Below, piece after piece: positions 47,984 to 56,324 of a stretch of 64,000 nucleotides of DNA; the first letter of the stretch is position 1; the number at the start of each line of letters is the position of its first letter. This DNA comes from Erysipelotrichaceae bacterium 66202529 (GTDB lineage: Bacteria; Bacillota_I; Bacilli_A; Erysipelotrichales; Erysipelotrichaceae). Where the stretch lies: contig CP046174.1 in assembly GCA_017161075.1 (NCBI GenBank), positions 1-64,000 of the forward strand, read 5' to 3'. The notes beneath the pieces were generated by a model. That model searched no databases. It was not told the DNA's origin and saw only the letters and a list, made by a program, of their open reading frames with translations. The position numbers were made by a program, and so were the translations under genes.

Positions 47984-48751
47984 ATGAAAAATAGAATACT
48001 CGAGCTGGAGGTTAACGGATATCAGTTACAGGCTGTGTTTCGGGAAAGGGATATCCGTGAGATATTTGTTCCCTTTCTTCAACATCTCATTCAGCTTCAG
48101 AAAGAAAAAAACAGACGATTGATCGTATTTCTGGCTGCTCCTCCTGCCACAGGGAAAAGTACACTTGTCATGGCATTATGTAAACTGGCACAGGAACAGG
48201 GATATTCACATATCCAATATGCTGGTATGGATGGGTTTCACCATACGAATGCATGGCTGAATACCCATATGCTCAATGGAAGAAAACTAAAAGAGATAAA
48301 AGGTGCTCCGGAAACCTTCGATGTAGAGGCTTTGGATAAGCTGCTTCTTGAAACAAGGCAACAGGATACCTGGTGGCCCGTTTATAATCGCAAGCTTCAT
48401 GATCCGGTGAAACATCAGCTGCTGGTGAATAAAAAAATCCTTCTCGTGGAAGGAAATTACCTGCTTTTGGATGAAGAACCATATCGCAGTCTCGTAAATC
48501 ACTGTGATTACAGCGTTTTTTTACAGGCAAAGGAAGAATTTCTGAAGGAGCGTCTGATTACCAGAAAAAGTATGGGCGGTATATCCAGGCAAAGGGCAGA
48601 AGCCTTTTATGAAGCAAGTGATCGGGCGAATGTACATCGTGTGTTAAATAAGTATTTGAACAGTAATGAGGTATGGGAGCTTTGTGAGGATGGAGGCTAT
48701 CGCATCATTTCAAAATCCGCTGACGAAGCCTTGCGAACAGCAGGTGAATAA
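47984..48751 (+). CDS. P-loop kinase, uridine kinase/phosphoribulokinase-like
   Basis: The 255-residue protein has a Walker A variant FLAAPPATGKSTLVMAL near residue 47, then GMDGFHHTNAWL near 83 and LVEGNYLLLDEEPYRSL near 155. ITRKSMGGISRQRAEAFYEASDRAN near 190 follows. These are features of the bacterial nucleoside/nucleotide kinase family that includes uridine kinase and fructose-kinase-like members. The natural substrate cannot be decided. Its 3' end overlaps the convergent membrane-protein gene by 47 bases. Confidence 0.85.
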   Translation: MKNRILELEVNGYQLQAVFRERDIREIFVPFLQHLIQLQKEKNRRLIVFLAAPPATGKSTLVMALCKLAQEQGYSHIQYAGMDGFHHTNAWLNTHMLNGRKLKEIKGAPETFDVEALDKLLLETRQQDTWWPVYNRKLHDPVKHQLLVNKKILLVEGNYLLLDEEPYRSLVNHCDYSVFLQAKEEFLKERLITRKSMGGISRQRAEAFYEASDRANVHRVLNKYLNSNEVWELCEDGGYRIISKSADEALRTAGE

Positions 48752-49469
48752 GAAACGCACCCAGAGACATTGCGGAAACATATATTAAATTTCCAATCGG
48801 TATGCTAGTATGCCGCATAATTTGTGAAAAAACCGGCTGTGTTGTAATTTCATAGGGACTGATGTAAAACATATTGATATCTCCATAGGAATGAAATAAA
48901 ATATTAAGAACGGTTGCTATCAGTACACTTATGATAAGGATGGGGAATGTTTTTAGAAAGCCTTGTATTGAAGTATCACCATGTTTGGAAAAACCGATAA
49001 GAAAGCTAACAAATAATAAAATAAAATGCCAGAGAAAGGCGTGTATTGTCATTGTGACATAGGGGTGCATAAGACCATTCGGCACAAGCAATGCCATGAA
49101 AGCACCAAGCAGATTGAAATCCATCAGGAATGTTTCCAATGGAATGAGCCATCTGCTTTTTTTCATAAACGGAAGTATTGCACACACGTACATGGGAAGA
49201 CTGCAAAGCTGAAACGGGAAGATCCACCAGTCATAGGTATGGTTATCCATGATGTAATAATGAAACAGTTGCTTGTACAGCTCAGAGATTATGAGAAATA
49301 CAGCAATACCAAACAGGATGCGGCGATAGATTGTTTCCGATACATTGCGCAGTTTCCAGGCGAGTAGTATCGTCAGCGGTATGCCCATCACCAGCATGAT
49401 TATATGAAATGTGCCATATGGCTGTGGCTGTGTCATTTCCCAGGCTGTGGCGTTTAAAAGGTTTTCCAT
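48705..49469 (-). CDS. YwaF/TIGR02206-type integral membrane protein
   Basis: A 254-residue protein with about seven membrane spans. The pieces YGTFHIIMLVMGIPLTILL near the N-terminus, WWIFPFQLCSLPMYVCAILPF near 80 and the LSLA-type loop pattern resemble the TIGR02206 (YwaF) family of unknown function. I start at MENLLNATAWEM, 8 bases after GGAG. It overlaps the 3' end of the kinase on the other strand. Confidence 0.72.
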   Translation of the reverse strand: MENLLNATAWEMTQPQPYGTFHIIMLVMGIPLTILLAWKLRNVSETIYRRILFGIAVFLIISELYKQLFHYYIMDNHTYDWWIFPFQLCSLPMYVCAILPFMKKSRWLIPLETFLMDFNLLGAFMALLVPNGLMHPYVTMTIHAFLWHFILLFVSFLIGFSKHGDTSIQGFLKTFPILIISVLIATVLNILFHSYGDINMFYISPYEITTQPVFSQIMRHTSIPIGNLIYVSAMSLGAFLIHLLFARLRQRILK

Positions 49470-49694
49470 GGTACCATCTCCTGCTTTTAGTATGGACACC
49501 TTTCTCGGAAACTGCAATAGGAAAAAGAGAAACTTTGCAAGTCATGGTTCTTGTCTGCTTTTGATACTAAGAACGAAAAAAGAAGGAAGGCTCCTGTGAG
49601 GCGTAATAAATACAAGAGGTTAGGAGCTTTCTTTCCTTCATTTTTTTCAGATACAATTTTGTAAGAGGCGGCTGTATATAGCCTTTTTATATCC

Positions 49695-50633
49695 TTACAG
49701 AATTTTAAAGCTGCTGATAATGGCTACGATACAGAATATGAGGAAGAGAATTGACATCCAGTTTCCAAAGAATACACGTATCCTATAGCCTCTGTTGTGT
49801 ATGATATAATTGCGAATCGCAATTCGTTTTTGGTACAGCATAAAGAACGCATACAGCATACACAGCACTTCAATAATTATGAATACAGTGGATATCTGAT
49901 CATCCACCAGGAAGGAGCCTTCTATCATCGCAAAGGAATTATTCAGAAAATGGATTGCAATACCCGGCAGAATACTTCCTGTTTTTATAACTGCATAGGA
50001 GATAACAAGGCTTAATGCAAACACGGGAACAGCCTGAGGAAGATTCCCGTGCATCATTGCGAATAACAGACTTGTCACAACAATGGCGAAAACATTCCCA
50101 TGGCGTTTTAATGTCTGCAAAATCAAACCGCGAAACAGAAGCTCTTCAAAGATTGGGGCAATGACACACGCAGACAATACGATAATCAGATTATATGTAA
50201 AATCCGTTGTCATTGAGAAATCAGGTGTTGTCATGGTCACACCAAAATCCGTTAGAAATTGGTTCACAAGCTGTATTACAAACCCGGCTGCGCAGGATAA
50301 TCCCATACCGATGATTGTATAATACAGAATGGTCAGAAAATTCCAATCATTGCTCATGGTGAATGGTAGCTTTACCTTCAGTCTTTTTTTGAACATTCCT
50401 ACGGTAAACAAAATCATCAGGCTGCTGCAGATCATGCTGAGGATATTGATAATAATTTCTATATCTGTTGCAGAGGCTCCCTTTATCATAAAGGCTCCAC
50501 TCACCATACCAATGATCAATCCGGCAGCTATCAGAAGCAGGTTATAAACTAGCAGTGAAGCCGCAATGCTTTTGCAATCCTTTTTACATGCCACATCTTT
50601 TGATTCTTCTTCCAGATAAGGCTCTTGATCCAT
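49695..50633 (-). CDS. CPBP-family intramembrane metalloprotease
   Basis: CPBP (CAAX protease/bacteriocin-processing) proteins are membrane glutamic/metalloproteases. The 312 residues have about eight spans and all three motifs: EExxxR as FEELLFRG near 164, FxxxH as FAMMHGN near 190, and HxxxN as IHFLNNS near 227. The cytoplasmic N-terminus is acidic. It starts 11 bases after tyrA and is the last gene of the aromatic operon by position. A functional link to aromatic synthesis is not obvious. Confidence 0.9.
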   Translation of the reverse strand: MDQEPYLEEESKDVACKKDCKSIAASLLVYNLLLIAAGLIIGMVSGAFMIKGASATDIEIIINILSMICSSLMILFTVGMFKKRLKVKLPFTMSNDWNFLTILYYTIIGMGLSCAAGFVIQLVNQFLTDFGVTMTTPDFSMTTDFTYNLIIVLSACVIAPIFEELLFRGLILQTLKRHGNVFAIVVTSLLFAMMHGNLPQAVPVFALSLVISYAVIKTGSILPGIAIHFLNNSFAMIEGSFLVDDQISTVFIIIEVLCMLYAFFMLYQKRIAIRNYIIHNRGYRIRVFFGNWMSILFLIFCIVAIISSFKIL

Positions 50634-50644
50634 ATAGCTACCTC

Positions 50645-51493
50645 CTATCGGTCGAACAGCTTCCTTCGAGCAGTAGATTGAATAAACAATTCCTTCAGAC
50701 CGTCCTTGTCATTTTCCTCCAGCTTGGATTTTAAATGATTGACCTCCTGTATAAAATCATCAATTTCACGAATCAGATTCTCTTTATTCAGAAAGAATAC
50801 CTCGCTCCACAGATTCTCATTGATCTTTGCAATTCGCGTCAGATCACGAAAGGAGTCACCTGTATATTCCACAAGATGTGTATTATCATTCGTATTCATA
50901 AGGGATACCGCAATCGCATGTGTCAGATGGGAAACAAAGCCAACCATCTCGTCATGCTGTTCCACCGTAAGCTCAGAGATGTTACGAAAGCCAAGAATAT
51001 CCGCAAACTGACGCATGGTGTCTACCGCTTCCCGGGAATTGTTATCTGTTGGAAGGATGATAAAGTTTGCAATGTGGAAAATGGAGTCATCCGCAAACTT
51101 TACGCCACTGACCTCTTTACCTGCCATTGGATGGGAACTGATAAACTCCACATCCTTGCGAATAATATTTTGTATCGGCTTCACCACGCCTGTTTTCACA
51201 GAGCTCACATCGGTAATTAAAGCACCCGGTTTGAAATATTTCTGATAGGTTGTAATCCAGTCTACTGTCATGTTTGGATATAGTCCACTTATTATAATAT
51301 CAGCTTCCTTTATATAGTCAATATCAAATGTAGAGCCCCGGTCAATAATATCATGCTTTAAAGCATAATCAATGCTGAGCTGGTTAATTTCTATTGCATC
51401 TACATGATAGCCGTTTTTTTTCAGGCCCATAGCATAGCTGCCGCCAATCAATCCAAGGCCAACAATTAGAAACCGTGTATTTTCCTGTATCAT
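50645..51493 (-). CDS. tyrA: Prephenate dehydrogenase
   Basis: TyrA oxidises prephenate to 4-hydroxyphenylpyruvate, the tyrosine branch. The 282-residue protein has the NAD-binding FLIVGLGLIGGSYAMGL at the N-terminus, ISSHPMAGKEVSG near 120 and the helical dimer domain with VSHLTHAIA near 188. There is no ACT domain at the C-terminus, so feedback by tyrosine may act elsewhere, for example through the operon leader. Its start overlaps the aroA stop by 4 bases. Confidence 0.95.
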   Translation of the reverse strand: MIQENTRFLIVGLGLIGGSYAMGLKKNGYHVDAIEINQLSIDYALKHDIIDRGSTFDIDYIKEADIIISGLYPNMTVDWITTYQKYFKPGALITDVSSVKTGVVKPIQNIIRKDVEFISSHPMAGKEVSGVKFADDSIFHIANFIILPTDNNSREAVDTMRQFADILGFRNISELTVEQHDEMVGFVSHLTHAIAVSLMNTNDNTHLVEYTGDSFRDLTRIAKINENLWSEVFFLNKENLIREIDDFIQEVNHLKSKLEENDKDGLKELFIQSTARRKLFDR

Positions 51494-52752
51494 AGCAGCT
51501 CCACCTTTCCACCAATAGCTTTTAAATCATCAAAAAATGTTGGGTAGCTTTTGTTGATTGCCTGTGCACCTTCGATTGTACATATGGAATTGCTGCAGGA
51601 AGCCGCAACACTGAGTGCCATGACAATACGATGATCGTTGTGTGCAGATAGTTCAGTGTCACACGTATAATCAGTACCGCCGGATATGAAAATTTCATTT
51701 TCAGTAGAATGTATATCTACATGAAATTTTCGCAATTCCTGTTCCATTGCTTCAATACGGTCACTTTCCTTTATACGCAGACGTCCGGCATTATAAATAT
51801 GTGTATTTCCCGGGGAATACATGGCAAGCACTGTCAGAATTGGCCCGAGATCCGGACAATCCGCAAGATCGACAGCATTGCCGTGAAGCCTGCTTTTATA
51901 TATATGATAGCCGTTTTCCACTTCTTCCATACGAACACCGAAGTCTTTTAAAATGCTGAGTATTTTCTTATCACCCTGGCGCGAGTTATGATGTACTCCG
52001 GTGATTGTGAGATCATTGTTTATAGCCGCAAGCACTGCAAAAAAGGCAAGCTGGGAATAATCACCTTCAATTGAATAATCGGCTGCTTTATATTTCTGAT
52101 TTCCCGGAATATGAATGGTGAGCTCATCCGTAAACGATGCATGCACACCAAATGTTTCCAGCATTTGCAGAGTCAGATCAACGTAGCTTCTCGATTCAAA
52201 TGGAGGAAGGATATGAATAGTGGAATCCTCCTTTAGCATAGGAAGAGTGAACAGCAGACCACTGATAAACTGTGAGCTGACATCGCCCTTCAGCGTAATG
52301 TCTCCCGGACGCAGACATTCCCGGATAGTAATACCGGAAGCATCCTGTTCAAAAAAGAGCGATTGAGAATGAAATAAGTCCTCATACACCTTTTGCGGAC
52401 GCTGCATCAGACGACCCTGTCCGGTAAAGGTGATTTCCTGATTACAGAGTGAAAAGATCGGTATGAAAAAGCGCAGTGTGGAACCGGATTCACAACAGAA
52501 CACCTCTTTCTTCTGGATTGAGAAATCCTGAATCCCGGTAATTGTCACCTGATCCTCATCCATTCGGATATCGGCACCCAGCTGCTGCATACCGGCAATT
52601 GTGGTTTTGATATCCTGTGAATAGGCGACATTTTTTATGACGCTTGTTCCCTGTGCTAGTGCAGCACAGATAATGGCACGATGCGCCATGCTTTTGCTGG
52701 GAGGTATTGCCACATGTCCACTGCATGCTGTGGGTGCAACGCGGGCCTTCAT
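51490..52752 (-). CDS. aroA: 3-phosphoshikimate 1-carboxyvinyltransferase (EPSP synthase)
   Basis: AroA joins phosphoenolpyruvate to shikimate 3-phosphate. The 420-residue product has the N-terminal PPSKSMAHRAIICAAL near residue 17, CCESGSTLRFFIPI near 88 and the C-terminal IKESDRIEAMEQEL near 330. DHRIVMALSVAAS near 373 holds catalytic residues. It overlaps aroF by 1 base and tyrA by 4, so the three are tightly coupled. Confidence 0.97.
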   Translation of the reverse strand: MKARVAPTACSGHVAIPPSKSMAHRAIICAALAQGTSVIKNVAYSQDIKTTIAGMQQLGADIRMDEDQVTITGIQDFSIQKKEVFCCESGSTLRFFIPIFSLCNQEITFTGQGRLMQRPQKVYEDLFHSQSLFFEQDASGITIRECLRPGDITLKGDVSSQFISGLLFTLPMLKEDSTIHILPPFESRSYVDLTLQMLETFGVHASFTDELTIHIPGNQKYKAADYSIEGDYSQLAFFAVLAAINNDLTITGVHHNSRQGDKKILSILKDFGVRMEEVENGYHIYKSRLHGNAVDLADCPDLGPILTVLAMYSPGNTHIYNAGRLRIKESDRIEAMEQELRKFHVDIHSTENEIFISGGTDYTCDTELSAHNDHRIVMALSVAASCSNSICTIEGAQAINKSYPTFFDDLKAIGGKVELL

Positions 52753-53768
52753 TACATCGCCCTCCCGATCACACTGGCGATTGCTTTCCCTTTGCGAATC
52801 AGTTCCCTGAAGTTATCCGGTTTTAAAGACTGTGCACCGTCACTCCATGCACATTCTGGATGATCATGCACCTCAACGATCAGACCATCGGCACCTGCGG
52901 CGATAGCGGCCAGTGAAGCAGCCTCCACCAGCTCCCAGTCACCGGTCGCATGACTTGGATCAATGATGATAGGAAGATGTGTTTTCTTTTTGATAATAGG
53001 AACTACACTCAGATCCAAGGTATTTCTGGTATAAGGCTCAAAGGTACGGATTCCACGCTCACACAGCATAACATTGGTGTTTCCTTCTGAAAGAATGTAT
53101 TCTGCGGACATGATCCATTCTTCTATCGTATTGGCAAGACCGCGTTTCAGTAATACCGGCTTATTTGTTTTTCCCACTGCCTTTAACAGATCAAAGTTTT
53201 GCATATTTCTAGCACCGATTTGAATAACATCGACATGCTCAACAAATTCATCCAGCTTGTCTGTACTCATGAGTTCTGTTACAACAGGCAGTCCGGTCTG
53301 CTTCCGTGCTTCAGCCAGAGCAAGGATTCCTTCTGTGCCCATACCCTGGAATGCATATGGACTGGTTCTTGGTTTATAGGCTCCTCCGCGCAGCATTTCA
53401 CCTCCGGCTCCCTTTACCTCATGAGCCAGATGACATATCATATCCTTTCCTTCAACGGAGCAAGGACCGCCAATTACAACGATTTTTTCCTTACCGCCGA
53501 TTTTAATGCCATTGACCTCTACGATGGTATCCTCAGGATGAAACATTCGGCTTGCTTTTTTATATGGGGAAGATACGCGGACTACGCTTTCCACATGCTT
53601 GTTTGCCTCAATACGCTTTGGATCAACCTGTGAGGTATCACCAACAACACCAAAGACATTTAGATTCTCTCCGATACTTTCATGAATCTGTAATCCCTTA
53701 TCCTTCAGCTGCTTCATTACATGCTCTATATCTGCTTTTGTTGCACTCTTTTTCATTGTGATAATCAT
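52752..53768 (-). CDS. aroF: DAHP synthase with N-terminal regulatory domain
   Basis: Catalyses the first step of the shikimate pathway, from phosphoenolpyruvate and erythrose 4-phosphate. The 338 residues carry a ferredoxin-like regulatory domain in about 1-70 (MKKSATKADIEHVMKQLKD and VFGVVGDTS). The type I-beta barrel follows, with VIGGPCSVEG near 97, RGGAYKPRTSPYAFQG near 126 and DPSHATG near 268. Such N-terminal domains mediate Phe/Tyr inhibition in Thermotoga-type enzymes. GGAGGG precedes the ATG. Confidence 0.96.
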   Translation of the reverse strand: MIITMKKSATKADIEHVMKQLKDKGLQIHESIGENLNVFGVVGDTSQVDPKRIEANKHVESVVRVSSPYKKASRMFHPEDTIVEVNGIKIGGKEKIVVIGGPCSVEGKDMICHLAHEVKGAGGEMLRGGAYKPRTSPYAFQGMGTEGILALAEARKQTGLPVVTELMSTDKLDEFVEHVDVIQIGARNMQNFDLLKAVGKTNKPVLLKRGLANTIEEWIMSAEYILSEGNTNVMLCERGIRTFEPYTRNTLDLSVVPIIKKKTHLPIIIDPSHATGDWELVEAASLAAIAAGADGLIVEVHDHPECAWSDGAQSLKPDNFRELIRKGKAIASVIGRAM

Positions 53769-53806
53769 ATCTGTTCCCTCCGCTTTCTTAATTTCCTTTG
53801 TATTCT

Positions 53807-54910
53807 TTATTCTTGTTTCATAGCCAGTGTAGCCTTGCGCTCCATTAGCTGATCAAGAACACCGATCGCAAGCACGCTGTCTACAACGATTCTTGCACGA
53901 TGAATGATTGCCGGATCATGACGGCCCTGTATCTGTAGCTTCACCGGCTCATGTGTTTTTAAATCCACAGTATCCTGTTCCTTATAGATAGAAGGCGTTG
54001 GTTTGATTACTGTACGCAGTCGGATAGGCATACCGTTTGAAATGCCTCCGTTAATACCCCCGTTATGATTTGTCGCAGTTCGGAAACCGTGATCATAAAG
54101 AATAGCATCATTTGCTTCACTTCCATATAAATCCGCAAAGCCAAAGCCCAGGCCAAATTCAACTCCCTTAACCGCAGGGACACTGAATAATAGATGACTG
54201 AGTGTACTTTCCAGAGAATCAAAGAACGGTTCACCAAGTCCTGCAGGAAGATTCCATATGCAGCTTTCCAGGATGCCGCCCACACTGTCTCCCTGAGAAG
54301 CAGCTTCCTCTATCATCGCTTTCATATCCGAAGCAGCTGTTTCATCCAACACAGCAAAGTCCATGCTGTTAACGCGTTCAATCTGTTTCTGCAATTCCTC
54401 TATATTTTCAGAAAACGGTATATCCTGTATGGTTCTGCTTTTCTGAATGTGACTTCCGATCAAGATACCTTTTTCCTTTAACACCTGCAATGCGATTGCC
54501 CCTGCCGCAACCAGTGGAGCTGTAATCCTGCCGCTGAAGTGACCGCCGCCACGATAGTCCTGGTAGCCCATATATTTCTCATTTGCCGTATAATCCGCAT
54601 GGGATGGCCGTAAGCGGTATTTTGTCTTTTCATAGTCGTTGCTTCTGGTATTTGTATTATCAATCAGTATCGTTAAAGGTGTACCTGTTGTACAGCCATT
54701 GAAATATCCGCTGACGATATGCAATTCATCTGCTTCCTTTCGCTGTGTGGAAATTCTTCCCTTCGCTTTCCGCTTTTCCATGACGGAGGAAATAAAATCC
54801 ATATCAAGCTTGATTCCCGGCGCAAGACCGTCTATGACACAGCCAATAGCTTCTCCATGACTTTCTCCAAAAATCGTTACTGTAAAATTATGTCCGAATG
54901 TGTTTTTCAT
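53807..54910 (-). CDS. aroC: Chorismate synthase
   Basis: AroC turns EPSP into chorismate with reduced flavin. The 367-residue protein has FGESHGEAIGCVIDG near residue 13 and RPSHADYTANEKYMGYQDYRGGG (start of the phosphate-binding region) near 103. SGRITAPLVAAGAIA near 128 and the TPSIYKEQDTVDL region near 310 are also present. Its ATG overlaps the aroB stop by 4 bases, and a 38-base gap separates it from aroF. Confidence 0.97.
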   Translation of the reverse strand: MKNTFGHNFTVTIFGESHGEAIGCVIDGLAPGIKLDMDFISSVMEKRKAKGRISTQRKEADELHIVSGYFNGCTTGTPLTILIDNTNTRSNDYEKTKYRLRPSHADYTANEKYMGYQDYRGGGHFSGRITAPLVAAGAIALQVLKEKGILIGSHIQKSRTIQDIPFSENIEELQKQIERVNSMDFAVLDETAASDMKAMIEEAASQGDSVGGILESCIWNLPAGLGEPFFDSLESTLSHLLFSVPAVKGVEFGLGFGFADLYGSEANDAILYDHGFRTATNHNGGINGGISNGMPIRLRTVIKPTPSIYKEQDTVDLKTHEPVKLQIQGRHDPAIIHRARIVVDSVLAIGVLDQLMERKATLAMKQE

Positions 54911-55920
54911 ACTGCTGTTCCTTTCAATATATCATGTACTTCACTAAGCGGTGTTTCCACCAGCTCTGCTGCTCCCAGTTCTCTTACACGGACAATCGTT
55001 ACATAGTCGCCGTCTGCTTTCTTATCCCTGCATAAAAGCTGATATACAGCTTCCGGATCAAAGTCAACCTGTGTGCGAATGCCAAGACGCTTATAAACAT
55101 GCAATACTCGCTGTTTCAGCTGTTCATTATCAATAAAATATAACATCCCCAATGCCACACATTCACCATGCAGATACTCACTGAGGTGGTAATAGCTTTC
55201 AATGGCATGTCCGATTGTATGTCCAAAGTTTAAAATCTTACGCAGTCCCTGCTCACGCTCATCCTGTTCCACAACATCCTTTTTGACCTTTAAAGCCTTT
55301 ACTATAATAGTATCTAAGTCTTCATTGATATCCCCTTGTTCAAATAATTCAAACAGGGAGGCATCATAGATCAGTCCGGCTTTTAAGGCTTCAATCAGTC
55401 CGTTAATATAATGTCTTTTGGGAAGCGTCTGTAATGTTTCCGGATCGATAAAAACAATTTTCGGCTGATAAAAGGCTCCGACGATGTTCTTGACCTCATC
55501 CAGATTGATTGCAACCTTGCCGCCGATGCTGGAGTCGATTTGAGATAGTGTTGTTGTTGGTATCTGAATAAAATCAATACCACGCATATAGGAGGCTGCC
55601 ACATATCCTGCAAGATCGCCGACAACACCGCCTCCAAGAGCGATAACACAATCCTTTCTTGAAAATTTATGTGCGAGCAGATTTTCATTGATTTCTTTAA
55701 ATATAGAAAGATCCTTAGAATCTTCGCCCTGTTCAATCACATGAATATACCCTTTTTTGCACTGTTCCCGGACAATATTCGCATAAGCCTCCGGAACCCC
55801 GCTGTCTGTAACGATCATAACCTTGCGGTTAAGATCAATATGATCATTCAACCGATACAAAATGCCGTGTTCCATAATAATATCGTAACCGTTCTCCTTT
55901 AAATCAACGTGTAATTTCAT
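54907..55920 (-). CDS. aroB: 3-dehydroquinate synthase
   Basis: AroB cyclises DAHP to 3-dehydroquinate. The 337-residue product has the NAD-binding GGGVVGDLAGYVAASYMRG near residue 95, TTLSQIDSSIGGKVAIN near 124 and zinc ligands in EALKAGLI and NFGHTIGHAIE. I start at MKLHVDLKENG, 8 bases after GGAGG. A longer frame begins inside the leader terminator. It is the first gene of the aromatic operon, directly after the leader-peptide attenuator. Confidence 0.96.
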   Translation of the reverse strand: MKLHVDLKENGYDIIMEHGILYRLNDHIDLNRKVMIVTDSGVPEAYANIVREQCKKGYIHVIEQGEDSKDLSIFKEINENLLAHKFSRKDCVIALGGGVVGDLAGYVAASYMRGIDFIQIPTTTLSQIDSSIGGKVAINLDEVKNIVGAFYQPKIVFIDPETLQTLPKRHYINGLIEALKAGLIYDASLFELFEQGDINEDLDTIIVKALKVKKDVVEQDEREQGLRKILNFGHTIGHAIESYYHLSEYLHGECVALGMLYFIDNEQLKQRVLHVYKRLGIRTQVDFDPEAVYQLLCRDKKADGDYVTIVRVRELGAAELVETPLSEVHDILKGTAV

Positions 55921-55942
55921 AACAATTTCCTCCCTTTTATGA

Positions 55943-55975
55943 AAAAAAAGCATCCTGTGTTTATCGCAGATGCTT
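55943..55975 (-). terminator. Attenuator terminator upstream of aroB
   Basis: On the minus strand AAGCATC pairs with GATGCTT around a 14-base loop, followed by an eight-T run (intrinsic terminator). It lies 23 bases before the aroB start and after the leader peptide, so it can only serve attenuation of this operon. Confidence 0.85.
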
Positions 55976-55984
55976 TTGTGTTAT

Positions 55985-56072
55985 CGTTATAAAGTGAAAA
56001 TAACCATGATCTTCCAATGGCTTTATAACGAACTATTCAAAGTAATAAAAGTATGCTTTCTGTATCATGGTT
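55985..56072 (-). promoter_or_regulatory. Alternative RNA pairings in the aro leader
   Basis: Segment 1 (AACCATGAT, 56064-56072, containing the leader start codon) can pair perfectly with ATCATGGTT (56002-56010). Segment 2 (CGTTATAAAG, 56021-56030, just after the leader stop) can pair perfectly with CTTTATAACG (55985-55994). The two 3' partners are close together, so the hairpins would compete. The leader's AAAGCAT (56054-56060) repeats the 5' arm of the terminator. Folding was judged by eye only. Confidence 0.65.
56033..56068 (-). CDS. Aromatic leader peptide of the aro operon (MIQKAYFYYFE)
   Basis: An 11-codon reading frame encodes M-I-Q-K-A-Y-F-Y-Y-F-E and then TAG. Three Tyr and two Phe stand in a row. 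A GGAG ribosome site lies 10 bases before the ATG. It is followed by competing hairpins and an intrinsic terminator ahead of aroB. By analogy to the his, trp and pheA leaders of enteric bacteria, ribosome stalling at the Tyr/Phe codons when those charged tRNAs are scarce would change the RNA fold and let transcription continue. Translation is not proven. Confidence 0.7.
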   Translation of the reverse strand: MIQKAYFYYFE

Positions 56073-56095
56073 AAATCACTCCAATTACCAATATG

Positions 56096-56128
56096 ATAAT
56101 ATACTTTATGCATAATTACAAGAAAAAA
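56096..56128 (-). promoter_or_regulatory. Candidate promoter of the aro operon
   Basis: Minus-strand TATTAT (56096-56101), preceded 17 bases upstream by a weak TTCTTG. Predicted start near 56089, shortly before the leader peptide. Confidence 0.45.
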
Positions 56129-56224
56129 ACACAAATTTCTGAAAATAATTTCAATTTATGAAAATTAAATGTAAATATAGGATGGTGTTTAAAAGTCTTA
56201 ACAATATTGAATAATAAAAAGGGA

Positions 56225-56290
56225 AGCAGGTGCCTCCGCTTTTAATAGTATGAACAACTGTTTTGTACGCGAGTTGTTATTTCATACATA
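56225..56290 (-). terminator. Hairpins downstream of the AAA/PD-(D/E)XK gene
   Basis: GTATGAACAACT can pair with AGTTGTT-TTCATAC (56249-56288). A short GC-rich hairpin follows, leading on the minus strand into CCCTTTTTATTATT. Probably ends the 56325 gene. Confidence 0.5.
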
Positions 56291-56324
56291 CCGATATATA
56301 ATTTTAACTCTTATACTTATTGCG

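Noticed and set aside
49580..49675. GCTCCT/AGGAGC and GGCT/AGCC hairpins on the plus strand
   Set aside because: Terminator-like, but no plus-strand gene ends nearby; too weak to assign.
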